Under the pieces are notes generated by a model. That model was not told where the DNA came from and searched no databases. It saw only the letters and a program-made list of their open reading frames with translations. A stretch of DNA of 64,000 nt, taken from the NCBI GenBank assembly GCA_947642445.1, contig CANRSF010000011.1, positions 1 to 64,000 on the forward strand, read 5' to 3'. The stretch is from an uncultured Collinsella sp. Its GTDB lineage: Bacteria > Actinomycetota > Coriobacteriia > Coriobacteriales > Coriobacteriaceae. Below, piece by piece: positions 1-10,863 of this stretch. Positions within the stretch are counted from its first letter, which is position 1. Each line of letters opens with the position of its first letter. Made by a program: the position numbers and the translations under genes.

Positions 1-492
<492 letters not shown>

Positions 493-494
493 TC

Positions 495-1337
495 ATGTCC
501 GCCCGTAAAGCTCGCACGGAGGCGGCCGCCGCTGGCGCCGCCCCCGTTGACTCTGAGGAGAAGGACGTGAAGATTCCCGTAGAGGCCGTTGACGATACCG
601 AGGCCAACGAGGCCCCGGCCGCCGAGGCTGCCGAGAACCAGGTAGAGGATTCCAACAAGGAGGCGACGATGACCGAGGACGAGATGGTGGAAGCCGCTAT
701 CCGCGCCGGTGAGGAAGCCGCCGACAACGACTTTAAGCTCAAGTTCGAGCAGGCTCAGAAAGAGCTTGCCGACGTGCGCAATGAGCTCGATGCTGCGGCA
801 GAGGCTCAGAAGGCCGCCGAGGACAAGGCAAAGGACGCCACCGAGCGTACCGCCCGTCTGCAGGCCGACTGGGAGAACTTCCGTCGCCGCACCGCCAATG
901 AGCGTATCGCCGAGCGCGAGCGCGCGACCGAGAAGCTTGTCACCGCGCTGTTGCCGGTGATTGACGATATCGAGCGCGCGATTGACCATGCCCGCAGCCA
1001 AGAGCTTTCCGACGACTTTAAGCAGTTCGTCGATGGCGTCGATGCGGTGCATGCCAAGCTGCTTGATGTGTTTGCGCACGAGGGCGTTGAGCCCATCGAC
1101 CCCAAGGGCGAGGCGTTCGATCCGCTCGAGCACCAGGCTGTGGGTCGCGTCGAGGACGCATCGCAGTACGACGAGACCGTCAACGACGTGTACCAGAAGG
1201 GCTACCGCATGGCGGATCGCATCCTGCGTTCCGCGATGGTGACGGTGACCTACGGTGGCGAGAAGCGCCCCGCACCGGAGCCCGAAGCGGCGCCCGAGGA
1301 TGCTGCGGCCGATACGGCCGAGAGCACCGAGGAGTAA
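495..1337 (+). CDS. grpE: Nucleotide exchange factor GrpE
   Basis: 280 codons from ATG 495. GrpE releases ADP from DnaK. Residues 1-75 are Ala/Glu-rich low complexity; 80-120 are a long coiled coil; the conserved core follows (RLQADWENFRRRT, LLPVIDDIERAI, then a beta domain with FDPLEHQAVGR and GYRMADRILRSAMVTV). The tail is again acidic. The start is uncertain. ATG 495 sits just after dnaK's stop with only a weak upstream GAGGA. A strong AAGGAGG at 657-663 lies 5 nt before an in-frame ATG at 669, which would give 222 aa, nearer the usual GrpE length; both starts may be used. A strong terminator follows the stop at once. Confidence 0.95.
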   Translation: MSARKARTEAAAAGAAPVDSEEKDVKIPVEAVDDTEANEAPAAEAAENQVEDSNKEATMTEDEMVEAAIRAGEEAADNDFKLKFEQAQKELADVRNELDAAAEAQKAAEDKAKDATERTARLQADWENFRRRTANERIAERERATEKLVTALLPVIDDIERAIDHARSQELSDDFKQFVDGVDAVHAKLLDVFAHEGVEPIDPKGEAFDPLEHQAVGRVEDASQYDETVNDVYQKGYRMADRILRSAMVTVTYGGEKRPAPEPEAAPEDAAADTAESTEE

Positions 1338-1344
1338 TTGAGAA

Positions 1345-1375
1345 GGGCCCCGGGGCAACACCCGGGGCCCTTTCT
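1345..1375 (+). terminator. Rho-independent terminator after grpE
   Basis: Perfect 10-bp stem (1345-1354 with 1361-1370, GGGCCCCGGG/CCCGGGGCCC), 6-nt loop, then TTTCT. It separates dnaK-grpE from dnaJ-hspR, so the downstream pair needs readthrough or its own promoter. Confidence 0.85.
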
Positions 1376-1401
1376 GGCCTAGTGCCATATGAAAGCATGA
1401 G

Positions 1402-1422
1402 CCGCCGCCCGCTGGGCGGCGG
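1402..1422 (+). promoter_or_regulatory. GC hairpin in the dnaJ leader, just before the ribosome binding site
   Basis: CCGCCGCCC (1402-1410), loop GCT, GGGCGGCGG (1414-1422): a perfect 9-bp hairpin with no T-tract, 7 nt upstream of the dnaJ Shine-Dalgarno AGGAGAGG (1430-1437). Similar compact hairpins precede several other genes here; a role in mRNA stability is inferred. Confidence 0.5.
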
Positions 1423-1444
1423 ATGAAACAGGAGAGGAGCTACG

Positions 1445-2410
1445 ATGGCTGCAGGCAAAACCTTCTATGACATCCTGGGCGTATCCAAGAGCGCCTCCGA
1501 CAAAGAGATCAAGAGCGCGTTTCGCAAGCTCGCGCAAAAATATCACCCCGATGCCGGCGGCGACGAGGCCAAGTTCAAGGAGATCAGCGAGGCCTACGAG
1601 ACGCTTTCGGACGAGAAGAAGCGCAAAGAGTACGACCAGATGCTCATGTTTGGCGGCATGCCGGGCGCAGGCGGCGCGTATGGCGGCGGCTACGGTGCCG
1701 GCGCGGGCGCCAGCGGCTGGGGCGACATCTTCGACAGCATCTTTAGCGGCAACGGCGCCTGGGGCAGCGATTGGGGCTCGGGCTTTGCCGGGGCCGCGGG
1801 CGCTGCCGGTGCGGGCGCGGGCCGCAACCGCGCGCGCAAGGGCGGCGACCTGTCGCTGACTGTCGACGTAACTGCCGAGGACGCGTTCCGCGGTGTGACG
1901 CACAAGGTCACCTATCGCATTCCCTCGACAGGCGAGCAGCAGACCATCACGGTCTCGGTGCCCGCGGGCGCGGTCGACGGCGGCAAGCTGCGCTACAAGC
2001 GTCGCGGCGAGTATGGCGTTGCGGGTGGCGAGCGCGGCGACCTGGTCGTGACCACGCATGTGGAGGAGCATCCGCTGTTTAAGCGTAAAGGTGCCGACGT
2101 GACCATGGAGGTACCGGTCTCGGTCTACGAGGCGGCGCTCGGCTGCACGGTGGACGTGCCGACGCCCGGCGGTGCGACGGTTCGTCTGAAGGTGCCCGCG
2201 GGTACCCAGACGGGCAAGAAGTTCCGCTTTAAGGAAATGGGGGCGCCCGACGTTAAGCACCGTGGCCGTACGGGCGCGCTGCTCGTCGAGATCAAGGTGC
2301 AGGTCCCCACGAACCTATCCGATGACGAGCGCGATGCCATGACCAAGCTGCGCGAGGTCGACACGCGCGATTATCGCGAGAAGGTCAACCGTTACAAGGC
2401 GACGTACTAG
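1445..2410 (+). CDS. J-domain co-chaperone without zinc finger (type B DnaJ / CbpA-like)
   Basis: 321 aa; start set by AGGAGAGGAGC ending 4 nt before ATG. J domain at residues 5-70 with the essential HPD (KYHPDAGG), then a Gly/Ala/Ser-rich linker (about 75-135), then two C-terminal beta-sandwich substrate domains (about 138-310). The CxxCxGxG repeats of classical DnaJ are entirely absent, so this is a class B (CbpA/DnaJ2-type) co-chaperone that stimulates DnaK ATP hydrolysis and delivers clients. It sits in the position of dnaJ in actinobacterial dnaK-grpE-dnaJ-hspR operons, but after a terminator. Whether a zinc-finger DnaJ exists elsewhere in the genome cannot be seen. hspR follows after 72 nt. 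Confidence 0.93.
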   Translation: MAAGKTFYDILGVSKSASDKEIKSAFRKLAQKYHPDAGGDEAKFKEISEAYETLSDEKKRKEYDQMLMFGGMPGAGGAYGGGYGAGAGASGWGDIFDSIFSGNGAWGSDWGSGFAGAAGAAGAGAGRNRARKGGDLSLTVDVTAEDAFRGVTHKVTYRIPSTGEQQTITVSVPAGAVDGGKLRYKRRGEYGVAGGERGDLVVTTHVEEHPLFKRKGADVTMEVPVSVYEAALGCTVDVPTPGGATVRLKVPAGTQTGKKFRFKEMGAPDVKHRGRTGALLVEIKVQVPTNLSDDERDAMTKLREVDTRDYREKVNRYKATY

Positions 2411-2482
2411 GGCGGTCGTGGCGCACACCCGCGCCCGCGGGCTTATGATGGACGATAACGAGACGGAAAGGGGTCAGGTAGC

Positions 2483-2899
2483 ATGGCCGAGGACAATAGG
2501 AATAAACCGCTGTACATGATCAGCGTGGCGGCCGAGTTGACCGGCATGCATCCGCAGACTCTGCGCGTCTACGAGTCCAAGGGCCTGGTGAACCCCCAGC
2601 GCTCGGGCGGCAACACGCGTCTGTATTCGCGTGCCGATATCGAGCGCCTGGAGCTCATCAACCAGCTGACTGACGAGGGCATCAACCTTGCCGGCGTGGT
2701 GCGCATCCTCGATATGAAGGAGCGTGCCGAGGAGCGCGAGCGCGAGAACGAAAAACTCCGCGCACGCGTGCGCCAGCTCGAGGACGAGCTGCACGAGTAC
2801 AAGATGCAGAAGAAGATCACCGCCCTGGCCCCGCGCGACGGCTCGGTCAACCCCGAGCAAGTCATGCGCAAGCTGCTAGGTACGGGTAGCGACCTATAG
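2483..2899 (+). CDS. hspR: MerR-family heat-shock repressor HspR
   Basis: 138 aa. The N-terminal MerR winged helix (residues 8-75) reads YMISVAAELTGMHPQTLRVYESKGLVNPQRSGGNTRLYS in two adjoining stretches, diagnostic of HspR. It is followed by a charged dimerising coiled coil (ERAEERERENEKLRARVRQL) and a short tail. HspR represses dnaK and clpB operons through HAIR operators (CTTGAGT-N7-ACTCAAG) with DnaK as co-repressor; that is family knowledge. It lies 72 nt after dnaJ with AAAGGGG as ribosome site, so is probably co-transcribed with it. I looked for a HAIR site upstream of clpB and dnaJ in this window and found no convincing match. Confidence 0.93.
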   Translation: MAEDNRNKPLYMISVAAELTGMHPQTLRVYESKGLVNPQRSGGNTRLYSRADIERLELINQLTDEGINLAGVVRILDMKERAEERERENEKLRARVRQLEDELHEYKMQKKITALAPRDGSVNPEQVMRKLLGTGSDL

Positions 2900-2914
2900 C
2901 TCCGCCGACGCTGC

Positions 2915-3048
2915 CGGGCACTCATTGGGGACAGACTTAAATGAGTGCCCGCAGAATGAGAGTGGATAATCTCCCGTTTTTGGCCTGTTTGCAGGCTCAA
3001 AGTGGGAGATTATCCACTCTCGTCATTTCGGCGTCTAAGTCTGCCCCC
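2915..3048. repeat. Nested palindromic repeat (REPIN-like) after hspR
   Basis: Perfect 12-bp inverted repeat CGGGCACTCATT (2915-2926) / AATGAGTGCCCG (2940-2951) around a GGGGACAGACTTA loop. A second perfect 18-bp stem, GAGAGTGGATAATCTCCC at about 2958-2975, pairs with a copy at about 3003-3020. The GGGGACAGACTTA block recurs inverted as TAAGTCTGCCCCC at 3036-3048. The whole forms a nested palindrome with GGGGAC-type ends like other repeats in the window. No ORF. Confidence 0.7.
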
Positions 3049-3186
3049 GGCATCCAACTCGTTCTTTGCTTTACTGAGATAAAGTGAACGTGCAGATTCG
3101 TAACCCACTCGCAACCGTTCTATGGCACGATATTGAACGAATGTATGCTATGCGCCCAAATCGTTTTGGGCAGAGTGGGAGACAGT

Positions 3187-5487
3187 ATGGTCAAGCTGTA
3201 CGAGGACGGCATCTACCTGCGCGGCGGCAGCGAGGTTGTGCCTGCGGCCGAGGCTGCCGAGCGCGGTATTACGCAGACGCCCGAGGATGCCAAGCGCGGC
3301 ACCATCGCGTATTCGATCCTCCAGGCACACAATACGTCCGGAGATCCCGAGGCACTCAAGATTCGCTTCGACGCCATGGCGAGCCACGACATCACCTTTG
3401 TCGGCATCATCCAGACGGCGCGCGCCTCGGGCATGGAGCAGTTCCCGCTGCCTTACGTGCTCACCAACTGCCATAATTCGCTGTGCGCCGTGGGCGGCAC
3501 CATCAACGAGGACGACCACGTCTTTGGCCTCTCGGCCGCCAAGAAGTACGGTGGCATCTTCGTTCCGCCGCATATCGCCGTTATCCACTCCTTTATGCGT
3601 GAGAACTTCGCGGGCTGCGGCAAGATGATCCTGGGTTCCGACTCGCACACCCGCTACGGCGCTCTGGGCACTATGGCCGTGGGCGAGGGCGGCGGCGAGC
3701 TGGCAAAGCAACTGCTGCGCGACACCTACGACGTCGCCTATCCCGGCGTCGTCGCCATCTACCTCACGGGAGCCCCGCGCCCCGGCGTCGGCCCGCACGA
3801 TGTGGCGCTCGCCATCATCCGCGCTGTCTTTGCCAAGGGCTACGTCAAGAACAAGGTCATGGAGTTTGTGGGCCCCGGCATCGCGAGCATGACGACCGAC
3901 TACCGCAACGGCGTCGACGTCATGACCACCGAGACCACCTGTCTGTCGAGCATCTGGGCCACCGACGAGGACACGCACGCATTCCTAGCCATGCACGGCC
4001 GCGGCGACGACTACCGTGAGCTCAAGCCTGCCGATGTTGCCTACTACGACGGCTGCGTCGAGGTCGATCTGTCGAGCATCAAGCCCATGATTGCGCTGCC
4101 GTTCCATCCTTCCAACGGCTTTGAGATTGACGAGCTCAACGAGAACCTCGAGGACATCCTTCACGAGGTGGAGCTCGAGGCCGCTAAGATCGGCGAGGGC
4201 AAGACGCACTTTAGCCTGCTCGACAAGATCGTCGACGGCAAGCTGCACGTGCAGCAGGGCGTTATCGCCGGCTGCTCGGGCGGCAACTACGACTCCGTGG
4301 TCCAGGCTGCCCGCGTGCTCAAGGGCGCCAACACCGGCTGCGGCGAGTTCTCGCTGTCGGTCTATCCCACGAGCCAGCCCGTGGCACTCGAGCTTACACG
4401 CCGCGGCTACATCTACGACCTTATGGAGGCCGGCGCGATTGTTCGCACGGCATTCTGCGGCCCGTGCTTCGGTGCCGGCGACACGCCTGCCAACAACGGC
4501 CTTTCGATCCGCCACACCACGCGCAACTTCCCCAACCGCGAGGGCTCCAAGCCGGGCAATGGCCAGCTGAGCGCCGTGGCTCTGATGGACGCCCGCTCCA
4601 TTGCAGCGACGGCTGCCAACGGCGGCGTGCTCGCCCCGGCGACCGACCTGCCCGAGGACACTTGGGACGAGGCCTGCGAGTACACCTTCGACGATGCTCC
4701 CTACAAGAAGCGCGTGTACTGGGGCTTTGGCAAGGCCGAGCCTGCAGACGAGCTGGTCGAGGGCCCCAATATCAAGCCGTGGCCTGCGATGGAGCCACTC
4801 GGCGACGACATCCTGCTCAAGGTGTGCTCCAAGATTATGGATCCCGTCACCACGACCGACGAGCTCATTCCTTCGGGCGAGACGAGCTCCTTCCGCTCCA
4901 ACCCGCTGGGTCTGGCCGAGTTTACGCTGAGCCGTCGCGATCCGGCCTACGTGGGCCGCTCCAAGGAGGTCGACGCTGTGGAGAAGCGTCGCGTTGCCGG
5001 CGAGTCCGCGGGTGACCTGTCGGTGCTCGATGTCGAGCTTGCCGGTGTGTTTGAGGCGCTGACCGGTGCGGGCGTCGCGGCAGATGCCAAGGCGACCGAG
5101 TACGGCTCCATGATTTACGCCAAGAAGCCCGGCGACGGCAGCGCCCGCGAGCAGGCGGCGAGCTGCCAGCGCGTAATTGGCGGTCTGGCTAACATCGTCC
5201 ACGAGTACGCCACCAAGCGCTATCGATCCAACGTGATGAACTGGGGCATGGTGCCCTTCCAGATGGAGGCCGAGCCCAACTTTGAGGTGGACGACTACGT
5301 CTTTGTGCCGGGTATCCGTGCCGCGCTCGATGGCGACCTGAAGGACATCGCCGCCTACGTGGTGCGCGCCGATGGTGCGGTCGAGCAGATTGAGCTCTAC
5401 ATTGCCGATATGACGGCAGAGGAGCGTGCCATCGTCAAGGCCGGCTGCCTGATCAACTACAACAAGTTCAAGGCCGCTGCCGAGTAA
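3187..5487 (+). CDS. Aconitase-family hydratase (YbhJ-like)
   Basis: 766 aa from ATG 3187 ([14 protein letters not shown]), chosen because GGGAG (3178-3182) precedes it; an in-frame upstream ATG (3133) lacks a ribosome site. The aconitase fold is clear: N-terminal domains with [11 protein letters not shown] and [22 protein letters not shown]; iron-sulfur cysteine regions [12 protein letters not shown] and [17 protein letters not shown]; then [11 protein letters not shown]; and a C-terminal swivel domain. It resembles the uncharacterised YbhJ-like hydratases more than AcnA/AcnB, so the substrate is unknown; citrate/isocitrate or another 2-hydroxyacid is possible. Monocistronic: a small CCCAAA-TCGT-TTTGGG hairpin (3155-3170) lies in the leader and a terminator follows at 5625. 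Oxygen-labile [4Fe-4S] chemistry suits an anaerobe. Confidence 0.85.
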   Translation: MVKLYEDGIYLRGGSEVVPAAEAAERGITQTPEDAKRGTIAYSILQAHNTSGDPEALKIRFDAMASHDITFVGIIQTARASGMEQFPLPYVLTNCHNSLCAVGGTINEDDHVFGLSAAKKYGGIFVPPHIAVIHSFMRENFAGCGKMILGSDSHTRYGALGTMAVGEGGGELAKQLLRDTYDVAYPGVVAIYLTGAPRPGVGPHDVALAIIRAVFAKGYVKNKVMEFVGPGIASMTTDYRNGVDVMTTETTCLSSIWATDEDTHAFLAMHGRGDDYRELKPADVAYYDGCVEVDLSSIKPMIALPFHPSNGFEIDELNENLEDILHEVELEAAKIGEGKTHFSLLDKIVDGKLHVQQGVIAGCSGGNYDSVVQAARVLKGANTGCGEFSLSVYPTSQPVALELTRRGYIYDLMEAGAIVRTAFCGPCFGAGDTPANNGLSIRHTTRNFPNREGSKPGNGQLSAVALMDARSIAATAANGGVLAPATDLPEDTWDEACEYTFDDAPYKKRVYWGFGKAEPADELVEGPNIKPWPAMEPLGDDILLKVCSKIMDPVTTTDELIPSGETSSFRSNPLGLAEFTLSRRDPAYVGRSKEVDAVEKRRVAGESAGDLSVLDVELAGVFEALTGAGVAADAKATEYGSMIYAKKPGDGSAREQAASCQRVIGGLANIVHEYATKRYRSNVMNWGMVPFQMEAEPNFEVDDYVFVPGIRAALDGDLKDIAAYVVRADGAVEQIELYIADMTAEERAIVKAGCLINYNKFKAAAE

Positions 5488-5504
5488 CTCTGCTGTACGC
5501 CCCT

Positions 5505-5564
5505 GCCACACCTTTCCCTCGTGCTCACGCGCTTCGCGAGGGTCGCCCGAGGGAAAGGTGTGGC
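5505..5564. repeat. 17-bp inverted repeat with structured centre
   Basis: Perfect inverted repeat 5505-5521 / 5548-5564 (GCCACACCTTTCCCTCG and complement); the 26-nt centre contains a further GCGcttCGC mini-stem. No T-tract, so not an ordinary terminator. Looks like a palindromic intergenic repeat. Confidence 0.6.
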
Positions 5565-5624
5565 CGGGGCTACCGCGATGTTCTCGTTGGGTCTTGAGGG
5601 ACGCCAAAAATAGACTTGCTTGAT

Positions 5625-5655
5625 GCCGCCTCTGCTATCGGGGCGGCTTCTTTTT
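5625..5655 (+). terminator. Terminator downstream of the hydratase gene
   Basis: GCCGCCTC (5625-5632) pairs with GGGGCGGC (5640-5647, one G-T pair), 7-nt loop, followed by TTCTTTTTG. It lies 138 nt after the hydratase stop, beyond the 17-bp palindrome. Confidence 0.7.
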
Positions 5656-5662
5656 GTCGAAA

Positions 5663-5697
5663 ACCACCACAAAGGGGACAGGCACCTTTGTGGTGGT
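5663..5697. repeat. CCACCACAAAGG palindrome, copy 1
   Basis: ACCACCACAAAGG (5663-5675), loop GGACAGGCA, CCTTTGTGGTGGT (5685-5697): a perfect 13-bp stem. Two more copies lie at 6530 and 7334 with the loop inverted (TGCCTGTCC), so this copy is in the opposite orientation. Confidence 0.8.
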
Positions 5698-5750
5698 GGG
5701 GACGAGCTCGATGTTGTTGTGATCGTTGAGCGGCATGTTAATGGGCGTCC

Positions 5751-6419
5751 CTACAGGATTTCATCCAAGCCGGGAGTCTTGGTTGTTTTGGGGATGCCGA
5801 GTTTGGATGACGCGAAATCGTCAACATTGTCCTTAATTCCGTCTTTGGTGTAGACAGTGACTATATAGGTGCTGTGCCCAAATTCGCTCTTGTCGCGTAT
5901 CGCCCAGGCCTGCCAGTAGGCAGCTCCGCCTCGCTCTCTGATTTTTCCAATGCGGCGGAGTTCTGTTCGCTTTAATTTCTGGTCGCTGTCGACGGTTCGG
6001 CCGACCTCATCGGTGAGCCCGCACTGTTCAAGCAGTTTGTCGAGGACTTGGTTCATGTGACGCTCATCGGTGTTTGGAGCATAGTCGTAAGTGAGGGTGA
6101 TGGAGGCAAGGGGTCGGTCATCGATCAGATAGTTCATCGCTTGAGGTTCAAGGTTGAAGTAGGGAGAACGTCCATCGACCTGACCGAGCAGCGGCAGCTT
6201 TGACCGCCAAAGCCCGGTGGGAATTGCGTCTTCGTAGAACACACCACGGCAGATAAAAGAGAGCGAGGTGGCACGCGAGCTGGCGTCGACCATTCCGCAT
6301 AAATCGAAGGGCGAGGTGATACCAAGGGAAAAGGGCGTGATGACGATAAGGAAGAGCATCACGATGGGTATGGCGAGAATGGCGATGACGTTGCGACCGG
6401 TGGAATGAGGCGGCTTCAT
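5751..6419 (-). CDS. Membrane-anchored protein of unknown function
   Basis: 222 aa; ATG at 6419 chosen because GAGGAG sits 6 nt upstream; a start six codons earlier would lack this. One N-terminal hydrophobic helix (residues about 9-32, IAILAIPIVMLFLIVITPF) anchors an extracytoplasmic domain of about 185 residues with no recognised motif. It contains two early cysteines (FDLCGM, SFICRG) and a mixed alpha/beta middle. The gene uses more A/T-ending codons than the chaperone genes, suggesting an accessory gene. It is convergent with the hydratase and bracketed by inverted copies of the CCACCACAAAGG palindrome. Function unknown. Confidence 0.7.
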   Translation of the reverse strand: MKPPHSTGRNVIAILAIPIVMLFLIVITPFSLGITSPFDLCGMVDASSRATSLSFICRGVFYEDAIPTGLWRSKLPLLGQVDGRSPYFNLEPQAMNYLIDDRPLASITLTYDYAPNTDERHMNQVLDKLLEQCGLTDEVGRTVDSDQKLKRTELRRIGKIRERGGAAYWQAWAIRDKSEFGHSTYIVTVYTKDGIKDNVDDFASSKLGIPKTTKTPGLDEIL

Positions 6420-6529
6420 ATGCGCTCCTCGAGACAAAGATCTGTTGAGGATAGGCAGAAATGGATATGTTCAGAGAGCAATTCAAGTTTAATCTCATTG
6501 CGCGAGATGGTCGACCGTTAGCGTCGAAA

Positions 6530-6564
6530 ACCACCACAAAGGTGCCTGTCCCCTTTGTGGTGGT
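6530..6564. repeat. CCACCACAAAGG palindrome, copy 2
   Basis: ACCACCACAAAGG (6530-6542), loop TGCCTGTCC, CCTTTGTGGTGGT (6552-6564). Inverted relative to copy 1; lies between two divergent unknown genes. Confidence 0.8.
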
Positions 6565-6653
6565 GAGGAGCGCGCGGCTTCTTTTGGTAATAGTGTTAGC
6601 TGGCGGTATCATTAGTGCAGGTGGCGAAGGTTTGCATTGTGGGGTGTTTTGCC

Positions 6654-7325
6654 GTGAGCCGTTCTGCCCGTATTGGATTGATTGTCTTGGCGCTTGCGAT
6701 CGCTGTGGTTGGCGCGGGCGCTGTCGGTATGGCATTTCTACCTGCTGCGGTGACGGAGCCGGTGGTCAAGCCTGTGACTCAATCTGTCGAACTTCTGACC
6801 GGCGACGACAAGCCCGAGACCATTACCGTTGATTTTGATGAGCAGCCGGCTGTGCTGGGTATTAGCAATTATCCGCGTATTCAGCTTGGGGCCATGCGCT
6901 ATACCACGGATACAAGCCTGATCGATAGGGCGTCCGAGCTACTCAAGGGCAAAACATTTAAGCGTTGGTACGGATATGCGTCCTATCGGGCAAAAGCGAA
7001 CGACATGGTTGGCGGATGCCACTCGTCCATCGAGCTGGACACTGCAAACGGCGCAAAGTTATGTGATGTCTCGTACGATCCGGGCTACGAGGGCAATGAG
7101 GGTCCGGGCGTCTACATCATGGACGGCGATGTCGCCTATGTCATGGAGGGCGACCAGACCGAGCTCAACGATTTTATGGGTCAGTGTATCCAAGATGCCT
7201 ATAAACAGACCTGCTTGCCTGACCCGCAGACTGCACGCGATAGTGGGTCTGCCCGTACATGGCTGTTCGAGGATGAGATGCCCTGGACCGTCGAATCGGG
7301 AAGTGCGGGTTCGGCGAAGGAGTAG
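6654..7325 (+). CDS. Secreted or membrane-anchored protein of unknown function
   Basis: 223 aa from GTG 6654, chosen because GGGGTG lies 7 nt upstream and the product then begins with a typical short positive N-region (MSRSAR); in-frame GTGs at 6615 and 6639 are alternatives. One N-terminal hydrophobic segment (residues about 6-28, IGLIVLALAIAVVGAGAVGM) is followed by an acidic extracytoplasmic domain containing three cysteines (GGCHSS, KLCDVS, QTCLPD). No family recognised and no clear similarity to the neighbouring 222-aa protein. The gene is flanked by two same-orientation copies of the CCACCACAAAGG palindrome, 6530 and 7334, the second starting 8 nt after the stop. Confidence 0.65.
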   Translation: MSRSARIGLIVLALAIAVVGAGAVGMAFLPAAVTEPVVKPVTQSVELLTGDDKPETITVDFDEQPAVLGISNYPRIQLGAMRYTTDTSLIDRASELLKGKTFKRWYGYASYRAKANDMVGGCHSSIELDTANGAKLCDVSYDPGYEGNEGPGVYIMDGDVAYVMEGDQTELNDFMGQCIQDAYKQTCLPDPQTARDSGSARTWLFEDEMPWTVESGSAGSAKE

Positions 7326-7333
7326 AGACCGCG

Positions 7334-7368
7334 ACCACCACAAAGGTGCCTGTCCTCTTTGTGGTGGT
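7334..7368. repeat. CCACCACAAAGG palindrome, copy 3
   Basis: ACCACCACAAAGG (7334-7346), loop TGCCTGTCC, then TCTTTGTGGTGGT (7356-7368), with one arm change. Same orientation as copy 2. Confidence 0.8.
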
Positions 7369-7377
7369 TTTCGGTCT

Positions 7378-7595
7378 GTCTCGATTTGTAACATCTTGGC
7401 CGCTAAAAGTGGGCCTGGTGTTACAGATTTAGATTTTCGATTCGGGTGTCTTCTGTTCGTCTCGATTTGTAACAGATAGAGCTCTATTTGCCGACTAGTT
7501 GTTACAGATTGAGACAAACGGGCGCCGCTGAACAATTCGTCTCGATCTGTAACATCTAGGATCAAAAATGGCTGCTAGATGTTACAGATCGAGAC
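7378..7595. repeat. Tandem array of three 57-bp palindromic elements (GTCTCGATYTGTAACA arms)
   Basis: Elements at 7378-7434, 7459-7515 and 7539-7595 are each exactly 57 bp: a 16-bp left arm GTCTCGATYTGTAACA, a 25-bp core, and a 16-bp right arm TGTTACAGATYGAGAC (degenerate in the first element). The cores differ almost completely between copies; the third extends the stem with TCTAG/CTAGA. Spacers of 24 and 23 bp give starts 81 and 80 bp apart. No ORF and no transposase nearby. Confidence 0.85.
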
Positions 7596-7660
7596 GGTAG
7601 CGCGCCTGGGCAGCGGCGGGCTGACATCTCAGTACCCTATCCGTAATTCACTCAGAAAAT

Positions 7661-7692
7661 CTTATATATAGAGACTTAGATTTGTGTATAAG
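7661..7692. promoter_or_regulatory. Inverted repeat upstream of clpB (possible operator)
   Basis: CTTATATA (7661-7668) and TGTATAAG (7685-7692) form an 8-bp inverted repeat with one mismatch in an A/T-rich stretch 80 nt before clpB. It does not match the HspR HAIR consensus. Further down, GCCGCCC-CGTA-GGGCGGC (about 7734-7751) forms a leader hairpin just before the ribosome site GAGGTGATT. Confidence 0.4.
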
Positions 7693-7772
7693 ATCGCGTA
7701 AAGCTGGCAACAATACTTCTCGAACAACGTGAAGCCGCCCCGTAGGGCGGCCGCCCCAAGAGAGGTGATTCC

Positions 7773-10400
<2,628 letters not shown>

Positions 10401-10444
10401 ATTTTGGGCCGGCTTTAAAACCGCCCATCATCGCAAAACGCCAA

Positions 10445-10479
10445 GGGCGGCGGATCCGATTGGGTCCGCCGCCCTTTTT
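10445..10479 (+). terminator. Rho-independent terminator after clpB
   Basis: Perfect 10-bp stem GGGCGGCGGA (10445-10454) / TCCGCCGCCC (10465-10474), 10-nt loop, then TTTTT. Confidence 0.92.
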
Positions 10480-10529
10480 CGTGCGACAATCGATGGTGTT
10501 GAACGGATGCGATGCAAGGAGATGCGCAG

Positions 10530-10724
10530 ATGACAGACAAGAACAAGACGAACACGTCGGCGACCGATGCCGCACCCGCCGCACCCAAGTCTGCGCCTAA
10601 GCCGGCACCCAAGCCGCGCGACCCCTATATCCGCGCCGAGAACGAGGACGACGACGGCTACGATCCCTACAGCGATCGCCGCCCCGAGCGCGAGCCCCTC
10701 TTCGAAGCCGACCCCTGGCGCTAA
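10530..10724 (+). CDS. Small Ala/Pro-rich acidic protein, unknown
   Basis: 64 aa (MTDKNKTNTSATDAAPAAPK...). AAGGAG (10516-10521) lies 8 nt before ATG 10530; an upstream in-frame ATG at 10512 overlaps that ribosome site and is unlikely. The first half is Ala/Pro/Lys-rich and disordered; the second half is charged (YIRAENEDDDGYDPYSDRRPE). No membrane segment, no cysteine, no recognised domain. An AAGTAGCT/AGCTACTT inverted repeat with TGTTTT (about 10723-10761) overlaps the stop and may terminate it. G/C-ending codons resemble the core genes. Confidence 0.6.
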   Translation: MTDKNKTNTSATDAAPAAPKSAPKPAPKPRDPYIRAENEDDDGYDPYSDRRPEREPLFEADPWR

Positions 10725-10863
10725 GTAGCTCATTTGGGACGGGGCTTTTTTAGCTACTTTGTTTTCGGCTAGAGGCGTTCATGCCTGCCCCCCTCGGCCG
10801 CTCGATATCCTCCGGGAGGGGCCACTAATAGAAAACTTGCTTATCCATTAATCAAGATACGCA

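Noticed and set aside
3985-5607. Long minus-strand frame antisense to the hydratase
   Set aside because: Same antisense artefact; no ribosome site, no family motifs, and it overlaps a clear aconitase-family gene and its downstream palindrome.
7378-7595. CRISPR array
   Set aside because: Only three units, each itself a palindrome with conserved ends and variable centre, which is the wrong arrangement for identical repeats with unique spacers; no cas genes in the window.
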